A stretch of 64,000 nt of DNA, taken from assembly GCA_028284665.1 (NCBI GenBank), contig JANQRG010000017.1:1-64000 (forward strand), in the 5' to 3' direction. Position numbers and translations under genes: made by a program. Below are positions 1 through 6,834 of this stretch, in pieces. The DNA comes from Croceivirga sp. (GTDB lineage Bacteria; Bacteroidota; Bacteroidia; Flavobacteriales; Flavobacteriaceae). The notes under the pieces were generated by a model, which was not told the DNA's origin, ran no database searches, and saw nothing but the letters and a program-made list of their open reading frames with translations. The stretch's first letter is position 1, and each line of letters begins with the position of its first letter.

Positions 1-1
1 T

Positions 2-76
2 GGAGTGTTAGCTCAGCTGGTTTAGAGCACCGCCTTGACAGGGCGGGGGTCGTTGGTTCGAATCCAATACACTCCA
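2..76 (+). tRNA. tRNA-Val (anticodon GAC)
   Basis: A complete cloverleaf can be folded by eye. The acceptor arms are 2-8 and 69-75 (7 perfect pairs), the D stem is 11-14/25-28, the anticodon stem is 30-34/42-46 with loop 35-41, and the T stem is 52-56/64-68. The anticodon at 37-39 is GAC, which reads valine GUC/GUU codons. Base 76 is the discriminator and CCA is not encoded. It lies directly upstream of a variable locus with a nuclease and broken genes, a common arrangement because tRNA 3' ends serve as integration sites. I found no second copy of its 3' end in the window. Confidence 0.95.
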
Positions 77-108
77 CATACGTTACTTTCGGTAGCAAAA
101 GGTGTACA

Positions 109-138
109 GCCCGGTCCAAAGTAGGCCGGGTTTTCCTT
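109..138 (+). terminator. Rho-independent terminator after tRNA-Val
   Basis: A GC-rich hairpin with core arms 110-114 (CCCGG) and 126-130 (CCGGG) is followed directly by a T-rich run. It lies about 30 bases after the tRNA, so it most likely ends the tRNA transcript. Confidence 0.7.
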
Positions 139-212
139 TTTATCCCCCGCTCTCACAAAAGCTAGTAATGTGCACTCATTTCTCCTAACTTTTTGCTCTG
201 CCCTTTCCTATG

Positions 213-440
213 TTATGGATACATTTTTTGCTTGAAATCGGAGATTTCATCTTTTAATTTCTTATTGGCTTTTTCCAACAATTGATTTTGGTGCTTCATA
301 ATGCTCAACAAATCGTGCATGGCATTGAGATTTTCCAGTTGAACAGAAACAATCTGTTCTAAATCTGCTTTGGTGTATCGTCTCACGGAACTAAAATTTA
401 GAAATTCTATATTATTGGCATTTTTAATGACAATAGTACG
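213..440 (-). pseudogene. Decayed reading frame, coiled-coil C-terminus
   Basis: On the minus strand an open frame of 75 codons runs from just after a TAA at 441-443 to a TAA at 213-215, with no ATG near its 5' end. The same frame stays protein-like upstream of the 441-443 stop (residues reading LENLDYFFAIRWI) before another stop, so this looks like one gene interrupted by a nonsense mutation. The readable part is rich in Glu, Lys, Gln and Leu (QNQLLEKANKKLKDEI) and likely forms a coiled coil. I do not recognise the family. A chance open frame is possible, but the composition is protein-like on both sides of the stop. Confidence 0.4.
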
Positions 441-530
441 TTAAATCCATCGAATAGCAAAGAAATAATCCAGATTTTCTAAATCAAAAACCTAATCTCC
501 TTAATTTATGCTCGAAAATCGGAATCAACT

Positions 531-752
531 ATGACAGAACTGGGACTGTATTTTACCAAAAAATCGATTAGCAAGGCGGCTGTTTCAAACCGCACAGGCA
601 TTAGTAGATCTCGCCTCAGTGAATTGACATTAAATCCCTCTACTCATTTAAGAGCCAAAGAACTCTACCTTATCGCCCTGGCCATTGACGTAGACCCATG
701 CGAAGTGTTGAAAGAGATTTATGGGGATGTAAAATTGGCAGATGAAGAATAA
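531..752 (+). CDS. Small XRE-type helix-turn-helix regulator
   Basis: This 73-residue protein is essentially one Cro/C1-type DNA-binding domain. Residues 12-35 (SISKAAVSNRTGISRSRLSEL) fit the two helices of the HTH, and the rest (ELYLIALAIDVDPCEVLKEIY) matches the closing helices of the fold. It has no room for a ligand or protease domain. An earlier ATG at 509 runs into a stop, so the ATG at 531 is the start. The nuclease gene follows after 12 bases on the same strand, so the two are probably co-transcribed. Small XRE proteins beside nucleases often act as control proteins that delay or limit nuclease expression, and that is the inferred role here. Confidence 0.75.
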   Translation: MTELGLYFTKKSISKAAVSNRTGISRSRLSELTLNPSTHLRAKELYLIALAIDVDPCEVLKEIYGDVKLADEE

Positions 753-764
753 CATCTTTTGAAA

Positions 765-1733
765 ATGGAAGCACTTAGCTATTACATACACTGCTTCGGC
801 AAGTTGCGCAGAGATAACAAAAATGGCGGTGCACCTCATAAGCCAGTTTTACTTTTAAGTATCATAGAGCTTTACTCAAAAGGTGTTATCAAAGATAATC
901 GTGTCTATATAACACCGGAGATCGTTAGTAGCTTTAAGTCCATTTGGTCGCGGTTGGTTGTAAGCAATCACCACATGATCTTTGCTTTACCATTTTATCA
1001 TCTGCGTTCAGAACCTTTCTGGAGTTTGATTCCAAATGCGGGTAGTGAAAAGTGGGTGGAAGCAAAATCTTCGATGCGCAGCTTTGCCAACCTTTCAGCA
1101 GCAATAGATCATGCAAAAATCGATGCTCCGCTGTTTCAACTATTGCAACAGCCCGAAACTCGGGAAATATTAAGAATGACCTTGTTAGATAGCTACTTCC
1201 CTCATGCTAATCGAACTGTTGAGTATGACTCCTTTGATGATTTAAGTGACTATCAAAACCAAATGCTGGAAGAAGACCCGGGTGAATACCGTACCAGAAT
1301 ATTGAAATTAAAAGAGATAGTCGACCGCAACACTTTTGAAGAAGAAGTCTTTGTTCGCAGCGGTATTTTCAAGAGAGAAATTTCCAAAATCTACAATAAT
1401 ACTTGCGCCATATCCGAACTAAGGATTGATGCAACCATCAATGTTTCCATGATTGATGCTTGTCATATAGTTCCTTTCTCTGAAAGTTATGACGATACAG
1501 TTACAAATGGTTTGGCTTTATCCCCAACCCTTCATCGAGCTTTTGACAGAGGGCTGATTTCAATAAGTAATGATTATAAGGTCTTAGTGAGTAAAAATTT
1601 TAGAGAGCCAAAGACTACTCCTTATAGTATCAAGCAATTTAAAGGTAAGTCGGTAGCTATTCCTTCCAATTCAAAATATGCTCCGTCATTAAATAATCTG
1701 ATAAGGCATAGGGATAAGTTTGGGTTTTCTTGA
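765..1733 (+). CDS. HNH endonuclease, putative type IV restriction enzyme
   Basis: A 322-residue nuclease. The C-terminal half carries an HNH_2-type domain: a Cys near 214 (TCAISEL), ACHIVPF with the metal-site His near 234, Asn near 248 in VTNGLALSP and the last His near 257 in TLHRAFDRGLI. All key positions are present, so it should be active. The N-terminal region (about 10-90) has APHKPVLLL and, 50 residues on, PFYHLRSEPFW. From memory, this pattern marks the sulfur-binding domain of ScoMcrA-like enzymes, which cut phosphorothioated DNA. The TTG at 759 is in frame, but the ATG at 765 is the better start. It probably forms an operon with the XRE gene and overlaps a gene remnant. Nuclease call sure; target modification inferred. 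Confidence 0.8.
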   Translation: MEALSYYIHCFGKLRRDNKNGGAPHKPVLLLSIIELYSKGVIKDNRVYITPEIVSSFKSIWSRLVVSNHHMIFALPFYHLRSEPFWSLIPNAGSEKWVEAKSSMRSFANLSAAIDHAKIDAPLFQLLQQPETREILRMTLLDSYFPHANRTVEYDSFDDLSDYQNQMLEEDPGEYRTRILKLKEIVDRNTFEEEVFVRSGIFKREISKIYNNTCAISELRIDATINVSMIDACHIVPFSESYDDTVTNGLALSPTLHRAFDRGLISISNDYKVLVSKNFREPKTTPYSIKQFKGKSVAIPSNSKYAPSLNNLIRHRDKFGFS

Positions 1734-2010
1734 GATTACATGAAGATGAAATCCATAAGCGAATAGGCTTTCGTCACATCACCGGAATCAAAGAATGGCG
1801 ATTGCTTGAAAGAGCACGTTACTTGAGTAGTGTATGGGAAAATAACTATGAAGGTTTAGCGGTGGATGAAGCTGCCAGAACGTTAGCGAAGAATGTAGGG
1901 AGCACAAGAGATTACATTAAGCGTGTTTTGCTTGCATACGAATTGTACAAAATACTTGAAGATTCCAACTTTTATAAGATCAAAGATTTAGATGATGATT
2001 CATCTTTTTA
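1730..2010 (+). pseudogene. Fragment of a ParB-like-family protein gene
   Basis: From 1730 the frame reads a convincing soluble helical protein for about 90 residues (RHITGIKEWRLLERARYL, DEAARTLAKNVGS, YIKRVLLAYELYKIL). This resembles, from memory, the helical part that follows the ParB/Srx domain in phage and defence proteins. No N-terminal domain precedes it, because the nuclease stop overlaps its first codons. After about 2000 the frame runs on to a stop at 2194, but only as antisense of the next gene. The gene is therefore cut at both ends. The join at about 2000 looks like a deletion or insertion edge. Family assignment is tentative. Confidence 0.5.
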
Positions 2011-2418
2011 TTCCACCTTTTTCATTTCAAAGGTCATTTTGCTCTCGTCCAGGGAAAACTCCAGAGTGGAATCCTTTCTCACAGGGGATATGCCCATAAT
2101 GGAATACGCATTTTCTTCGGTGCCAATTTGGATCCGTTGTGCTTCGGGATCAAATTTCCATTTTGAGCCTTTTGTCATTCTGAGAATCATTTGAAAAGTA
2201 GGCGCTTTAGATTCGGTGGTTAAATGAAAATCCCCATCTTCCAGAAAACTAAAAGTTGCGTTTTTAAAACCATCCATTACACCTCTGAGCTCCGGATTTG
2301 GAGATTTTTTGATCATCTTTTTTACTTTCCAATGACCATATAGCTCACTTTTATCAATTTGTCCATAAGACCATGGACTAATGGTTATTACTAAAATTAG
2401 AAATACAATGTTTTTCAT
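2008..2418 (-). CDS. Secreted lipocalin-like hypothetical protein
   Basis: A 136-residue protein with a clear signal peptide (residues 1-19, ending SPWSYGQ) and a mature part of alternating hydrophobic and polar residues that suggests a small beta-barrel. The 'GHWKVKKM' segment soon after the signal is typical of lipocalin-like exported proteins of Bacteroidota, and the end (TLEFSLDESKMTFEMKKVE) fits the closing strands. It has no catalytic motif. It is a monocistronic minus-strand gene, facing the truncated fragment with which its 3' end collides. Function is unknown; it is probably a periplasmic or outer-membrane-associated small-molecule or stress protein. Confidence 0.65.
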   Translation of the reverse strand: MKNIVFLILVITISPWSYGQIDKSELYGHWKVKKMIKKSPNPELRGVMDGFKNATFSFLEDGDFHLTTESKAPTFQMILRMTKGSKWKFDPEAQRIQIGTEENAYSIMGISPVRKDSTLEFSLDESKMTFEMKKVE

Positions 2419-2534
2419 ATTTTCTGACTGAAGATAATCCTTAGACCATTAAGGTAACCAAATAACACTTAGGATAAGATTAGATAAAGTGACCCGTTTT
2501 GCATTTTGAATGTGAAATGATCAAAGGCTGTCAG

Positions 2535-2610
2535 CCCGCCTGCCGGATACGGGCAGGTATCGAGAACCGATCTGAAAGATAAAACTCTTGCCTGTCTGCC
2601 GACAGGTAGA
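2535..2610. repeat. Pair of CCTGCC/GGCAGG hairpin repeats in non-coding DNA
   Basis: Two short palindromes lie 33 bases apart. The first is CCTGCCGG-ATAC-GGGCAGG at 2539-2557 and the second is CCTGTC-TGCC-GACAGG at 2591-2606. Read as protein on the minus strand, the second gives the residues LPVGRQA, a known artefact of this repeat in many flavobacterial genomes. The stretch 2419-2787 around them holds no convincing gene. The repeats could be REP-like mobile elements or mRNA-end structures. Confidence 0.7.
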
Positions 2611-2787
2611 TTTTTGATACAAATTTTACTCATTTCAATCGTAAAATTCACTCAAACTGACGAGTTTATCTCAAAATGCACAACAGGTAAAATGTCCAAT
2701 GTTAAATCTTCACTTCCGGGAAAAACTTAACATTGCAATTTGTTTACGTTAAATTAACTTAGCAGCCAATTCAAAATCGTTCCCCTT

Positions 2788-2985
2788 TTGAAAAAGTTTA
2801 CCGAAAAAGAGATCAAGAAAAAGATTGGCAAGGAAGAAAAGGAGATACGGGAAAAGGTCTTCCTGCTTGCTAACGGTATGATTGATGTCCATGGGTATGA
2901 CAAAGACGAAGCTTTTGCCAAAGCTTTAAAAATTGCCAGGAGTTGGAGAGATAATGGGGGCAAATATCCTGTCAAGCGGGTCTGA
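2788..2985 (+). CDS. Small charged hypothetical protein
   Basis: A 65-residue, Lys/Glu-rich, probably all-helical soluble protein (FTEKEIKKKIGKEEKEIREKVFLLANGMIDVHGYDKDEAFAKALKIARSW). The only start in the open frame is TTG at 2788; an in-frame stop lies at 2755-2757. The minus strand is also open here (73 codons), but that product is Ser/Leu/Phe-rich and looks like a shadow. I prefer the plus strand because the sequence has regular helix heptads and a conserved-looking GMIDVHGYDKDEAFAKAL segment. Family and role are unknown. Confidence 0.5.
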   Translation: MKKFTEKEIKKKIGKEEKEIREKVFLLANGMIDVHGYDKDEAFAKALKIARSWRDNGGKYPVKRV

Positions 2986-3032
2986 ATTCTTCGCTATCAC
3001 CGTATATATCCAAATGAAGGAGAAGGCATTGG

Positions 3033-3404
3033 CTAAAAGCTGATGCTACAGGCGTTGGATTTTCCGAACCAACGGACCCGGTTTCTAGAGGCCAGATTAT
3101 AGATGGTATCCCGAATAATTCTCGGAATATAGGCCAACAAGGCGGCCACCAACCGCCATTTTGGGATTTTGGATACGATCTCCAGGAAGCCATCGGAATG
3201 GGTGTGTGGCCCATTCTCGTCAAACAGGATAACCGTGGTAAGCTCTTTAGTAGGAAAGCCGTATTCTTTTAGGATTTCCTGTCCCTTAGGGGATTGAAAT
3301 GGTACAAACTGGAACACATCTTCTGGGGCAAACCGCATGAGCCAGCCGATTACGCCGTTGCACAGATTACATTCCCCGTCAAAAATTATAATGTTCTTTT
3401 CCAT
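3033..3404 (-). CDS. DCC-family (DUF393) thiol-disulfide oxidoreductase
   Basis: A 123-residue protein with the family's hallmark at the N-terminus: IIIFDGECNLCNG, a DxxCxxC motif at residues 9-15 after a beta strand, as in a thioredoxin-like fold. The rest fits the usual length of about 110-140 residues, including the late helix (RDTIYNLASRNRVRWFG). The final motif is usually followed by a Cys-Pro type end; here it ends in NACSISF. It is expected to be a cytosolic or membrane-near redox protein of undefined substrate. It lies upstream of the 2788-2985 gene on the opposite strand, with 84 bases to murF. Confidence 0.85.
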   Translation of the reverse strand: MEKNIIIFDGECNLCNGVIGWLMRFAPEDVFQFVPFQSPKGQEILKEYGFPTKELTTVILFDENGPHTHSDGFLEIVSKIPKWRLVAALLAYIPRIIRDTIYNLASRNRVRWFGKSNACSISF

Positions 3405-3487
3405 GATGATTGGTTGTATTGCCCTTTTGGTCGGGGCTGGGGAACCATCATTTCATGAGCGTCCGTATTTAAGAAAAGTTTAAGAGG

Positions 3488-4762
3488 CTACAAAAGGTCC
3501 AGGATCCGTTCCATAGCCATCCCTCGAGACCCTTTAATAAACAACACCCCCTTTTCCAATGGGTGTTCGAGAAGGTGTTCCTGTAAGGATTCAAAAGAAG
3601 AAAACTTTTGGAATTTGGAATCCACCTGATAGAACTGTTTGCCCACGAGGTACACATCTTCAAAATTCAAGGTAGCAGCGAGGTCCGCTATACTCTGGTG
3701 TTCTTCGTGACTGGATTCCCCCAATTCAAACATATCCCCAAGAAAGACCACTTTGGGATCGCCCTTAGCTTTGGCAAAGCTTTCCAAAGCTGCCTTCATG
3801 CTGGTAGGATTAGCATTATACGCATCCAAAACAATGCGATACCCTCCTTTCTCAACTATTTGGGATCGGTTGTCTGAAGGAACATATGCTGCTATGGCAG
3901 CTTTTATAGCTTCAGGAGGAATAGTAAAGTATTTCCCCATCAATACGGCTGCACAACAATTGGGAAAATTGTATGCTCCTACCAGTTGCGTGGTTATTTC
4001 GGTAGTCTCAAACCCCAACTGTATAAAAGGATCAGTATCCAACAAGCGGATATTAAAAAACTTTGGATCGCTCTGGCTAAACCCTATTTTTTTGACGTAG
4101 GCAGATAGTTTTTCCTTTTGAATAGGATCATCTGCATTTAAAAACACATGCTTGTCGTGTTGCAGAAGATAATCGTAAAGCTCACTTTTCCCCTTGATCA
4201 CTCCTTCCACACCACCAAATCCCTCCAGGTGGGCTTTCCCGAAGTTGGTGATATAACCAAAATCAGGTTGGGCTATTTCAGAAAGAAAAGCGATCTCTTT
4301 TTGATGATTTGCACCCATTTCTATCACCGCTATTTCAGTAGCTTCAGTGATACGTAACAGGGTTAAAGGCACACCAATGTGATTGTTAAGATTCCCTTGT
4401 GTGGCTATGGTGTTATACTTTTTGGCAAGCACCGCATAGATCAATTCTTTGGTTGTGGTTTTTCCGTTACTCCCGGTGAGGGAAATTATAGTAGCTTTAG
4501 AATAGTTTCTATGATAGGTAGCCAGTTGCTGTAGCGTTTCCAAAACATTATCAACTAAGAGTATGTGTGCAGCGGTGGCGTATTCCGGTTCGTCTACTAC
4601 GGCATAGACAGCCCCTTTTTCAAGGGCCTCTGCAGCAAAAGTATTTCCATTAAAATTCGGACCTTTGAGGGCAAAGAAAATGCTGTTTTGCGTTATTTTT
4701 CGTGTATCCGTAGATACCCTGGGAAACTGCAAAAACAATTTATGTAACTGTGGTAAATCCAT
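3488..4762 (-). CDS. murF: UDP-N-acetylmuramoyl-tripeptide--D-alanyl-D-alanine ligase
   Basis: MurF adds D-Ala-D-Ala to UDP-MurNAc-tripeptide in the cytosol, the last soluble step of peptidoglycan precursor synthesis. The 424-residue protein shows the three Mur-ligase domains. The N-terminal UDP-binding part has STDTRKITQNSIFFAL, the ATP-binding P-loop is TGSNGKTT (residues 96-103), and a later EMGANHQKEI matches the family's central segment. The C-terminal domain has the DAYNANPTSMKAAL signature. Length is normal for Bacteroidota MurF (about 420-430). It follows gldJ on the same strand, a conserved flavobacterial order, but a strong terminator lies between them, so it probably has its own promoter within the 65-base gap. 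Confidence 0.95.
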   Translation of the reverse strand: MDLPQLHKLFLQFPRVSTDTRKITQNSIFFALKGPNFNGNTFAAEALEKGAVYAVVDEPEYATAAHILLVDNVLETLQQLATYHRNYSKATIISLTGSNGKTTTKELIYAVLAKKYNTIATQGNLNNHIGVPLTLLRITEATEIAVIEMGANHQKEIAFLSEIAQPDFGYITNFGKAHLEGFGGVEGVIKGKSELYDYLLQHDKHVFLNADDPIQKEKLSAYVKKIGFSQSDPKFFNIRLLDTDPFIQLGFETTEITTQLVGAYNFPNCCAAVLMGKYFTIPPEAIKAAIAAYVPSDNRSQIVEKGGYRIVLDAYNANPTSMKAALESFAKAKGDPKVVFLGDMFELGESSHEEHQSIADLAATLNFEDVYLVGKQFYQVDSKFQKFSSFESLQEHLLEHPLEKGVLFIKGSRGMAMERILDLL

Positions 4763-4773
4763 GGATCGAAGAT

Positions 4774-4804
4774 AAAAAAAGCCCTTGATGTAGAATCAAG
4801 GGCT
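4774..4804 (-). terminator. Strong intrinsic terminator of gldJ
   Basis: Perfect 10-base arms at 4780-4789 (AGCCCTTGAT) and 4795-4804 (ATCAAGGGCT) enclose a 5-base loop. Read on the minus strand the hairpin is followed by seven U residues (the A run at 4774-4780). It sits just after the gldJ stop and before murF, so it ends gldJ transcription. Confidence 0.9.
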
Positions 4805-4827
4805 GTTATTTTCTCTAGCAATCTTTT

Positions 4828-6492
4828 TTACCGTGTCTTCTTATGGCGAACGGTCTTATTTTTGTTTTTGGATTTGCTTCCCACTCGAGACATAGCACAT
4901 CGGAAACCGATGTCATCTGTGGCCATATATTGTGGCAGGTAACGACGTTGAGCCGGATCTAACCAAAACGCCCTATCTCTCCAGGAACCTCCTTTGTATA
5001 CGCGAACTTCATCATTAATAAGGGAAGTTCTGTAGTTAGAGGTGTCGTATTGACGCAATAGTTTTCCAGTAGAATCCCGCTCCACTTTATGCTTGGGAGA
5101 ATCATACATCTTACGGTTATCTGAGGCGTCATCACTAAATCTTTCGTAGAACCGCGAAGATCCTGGATCACCATCCCGAAAACCTCTGTTATCACTACTG
5201 GAGAAATTGGTCCGTAAATAGGTTTCCTCTTCACCAATAGGAATTTCCTTGATTTCACCTGGAAGATTTACCGCTACAATTTTTCCGTTGGGAAGGGTAT
5301 CGTAAACGATGTCATCTCGTAAGATTTCTACTTTTCCGTCTTCTCCAATGGCTTTTTTAAGGTAAATATTACCCCGGTAATAGTTAAAGTCGCTGATCTC
5401 ATCATCTACGATAGGTCGGTAGACATCCGCTACCCATTCGCTAACATTTCCTGCCATATCATACAGGCCAAAATCATTGGGTTTGTAGCTTTTTACTTCA
5501 GCTGTAATGTCAGCACCATCATCGGACCATCCGGCAATACCGCCGTAATCTCCTTTTCCTTGTTTGAAGTTAGCTAACTGATCACCACGTCCTACGCGCT
5601 GCCCGTTACGGGTATAATCACCTTCCCAGGGATACTTCTTTCTACCGCGGTAATTGTTGTATTCCCGTGATCCGATAAGCGCTTGTGCAGCATATTCCCA
5701 TTCGGTTTCAGTGGGCAATCGATACTCCGGGGAAATTACGCCGCTACTGCGTTTGGCAAAAACACTGATGGAATCTTTCTTTTGCTTTCCTTGTAGAGAG
5801 TCAATTTGTCCACTATACACAGATTCCGGATTGTTCAAATAAGCTTCTGTGCTGAACGTTCCCTCTACATCGCCACTTAAGGCCCCATACATGGCATCTT
5901 CGGCAAGATAGCCTTCACGTACCAACAACAATTCGTTTACCCGATCTGTTCTCCACTCGGCATATTGTGTGGCCTGAACCCAGTTCACACCCACAACCGG
6001 ATACTCAGCATAGGCGGGATGCCTTAGATAGTTATTGGTCATGGTCTCATTGAAGCCCAGTCGGTTTCTCCAAACCAGGGTGTCTGGCAATGCGCCTTTA
6101 TAAATATTTTCGTACATGGGATTTTCCGGAGGGTATACCCTTTTTAGGTAATCCAGGTACTCCATATACATTTTGTTGGTAACCTCTGTTTCGTCCATGT
6201 AAAAGGACTGCACATGCTGCTGGGTAGGACTATTGTTCCAATCGTGCATAATATCGTCCTGCACTTTCCCCTTGGTAAAGGTTCCTCCTTCAATAAACAC
6301 CGTACCTGGAGGGGTTTCCTGTTCCTTAAAATCAGAATTGTATTGAAAACCACCTTCTTTTGCATTGATCTTCCAACCTGTTGCCCTGGAAATATTCTTG
6401 GAGGACGAAGATCCGGAAGAGTTTTTACAGCTGGATAAACTTCCCACAACCAAGGCAGAAGAAAGTACAACTTTTACAAAGTATTTTTTCAT
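4828..6492 (-). CDS. gldJ: Gliding motility lipoprotein GldJ
   Basis: GldJ is an outer-membrane/periplasmic lipoprotein required for gliding and for stability of the GldK-N/T9SS complex. The ATG at 6492 starts a lipoprotein signal peptide with lipobox LSSC (Cys at residue 22). A region from about residue 60 to 540 has the FGE-sulfatase (formylglycine-generating-enzyme-like) fold: FIEGGTFTKG, FYMDETEVTN, YRLPTETEWEYAA, DMAGNVSEWVAD, GGSWRD and GFRCA are its classic blocks. The 554-residue length fits GldJ. The longer frame (to 6507) starts at a TTG in front of the ATG and is less likely. The tail is Lys/Arg-rich. It diverges from porV. Confidence 0.95.
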   Translation of the reverse strand: MKKYFVKVVLSSALVVGSLSSCKNSSGSSSSKNISRATGWKINAKEGGFQYNSDFKEQETPPGTVFIEGGTFTKGKVQDDIMHDWNNSPTQQHVQSFYMDETEVTNKMYMEYLDYLKRVYPPENPMYENIYKGALPDTLVWRNRLGFNETMTNNYLRHPAYAEYPVVGVNWVQATQYAEWRTDRVNELLLVREGYLAEDAMYGALSGDVEGTFSTEAYLNNPESVYSGQIDSLQGKQKKDSISVFAKRSSGVISPEYRLPTETEWEYAAQALIGSREYNNYRGRKKYPWEGDYTRNGQRVGRGDQLANFKQGKGDYGGIAGWSDDGADITAEVKSYKPNDFGLYDMAGNVSEWVADVYRPIVDDEISDFNYYRGNIYLKKAIGEDGKVEILRDDIVYDTLPNGKIVAVNLPGEIKEIPIGEEETYLRTNFSSSDNRGFRDGDPGSSRFYERFSDDASDNRKMYDSPKHKVERDSTGKLLRQYDTSNYRTSLINDEVRVYKGGSWRDRAFWLDPAQRRYLPQYMATDDIGFRCAMSRVGSKSKNKNKTVRHKKTR

Positions 6493-6834
6493 AAGACTTG
6501 AGTTCAAAGCCGATTTGGTCTACGGATCGGCACTTTAGTTTCAATTTGATTTAAATCAGTTTTGGCAATAGAACGGAAATAAAGCAACAATATTTTGCGG
6601 AACGTAAATATTTCTATTCCGTATCTTTCCCACATCGTAACAATGGAATAACGCATTTGAGGGCAATCTAGTATGAGTCCTGGTCATATTAACATTGAAC
6701 AGGGATTTTTCTTTTTTTGTCGAAAAATGAAGATGATATATAAGAATTGTACAAAATGGTCGTTTATCTGTAATACGTCTAAAATATTTTGAGTTTTGGT
6801 CGTTTATTTTAGACTTTTGACCGCCACAAACTAA
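6493..6834. other. Long gldJ-porV divergent intergenic region
   Basis: These 342 bases contain no gene I can support. An antisense frame of 114 codons exists (minus strand, 6556-6900) but is Asn/Lys/Phe-rich and runs into porV, so I reject it. Both promoters of gldJ and porV must lie here. In related flavobacteria, as I recall, porU (over 1,000 codons) sits at this place; no trace of it is readable. The porV-proximal third holds the repeats listed separately. Confidence 0.6.
6757..6814. promoter_or_regulatory. Direct plus inverted repeat upstream of porV
   Basis: TGGTCGTTTAT occurs at 6757-6767 and again at 6797-6807, exactly 40 bases apart (about four helical turns). In addition GTCTAAAATA (6777-6786) and TATTTTAGAC (6805-6814) form a perfect inverted repeat that encloses the second copy. 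The block ends 20 bases before the porV start. It could be an operator or a 5'-UTR hairpin; either role is inferred from arrangement only. Confidence 0.35.

Noticed and set aside
2-76. tRNA-Val as phage or island attachment site with a second copy
   Set aside because: No duplicate of the tRNA 3' end was seen in the window; no integrase gene is near.
2469-2651. Minus-strand 60-codon frame containing LPVGRQA
   Set aside because: The residues come from the CCTGTC/GACAGG repeat, a known annotation artefact; no start context or protein-like remainder.
2754-2975. Minus-strand 73-codon frame opposite the 2788 gene
   Set aside because: Ser/Leu/Phe-rich shadow with a weak start; the plus strand gives a regular helical protein.
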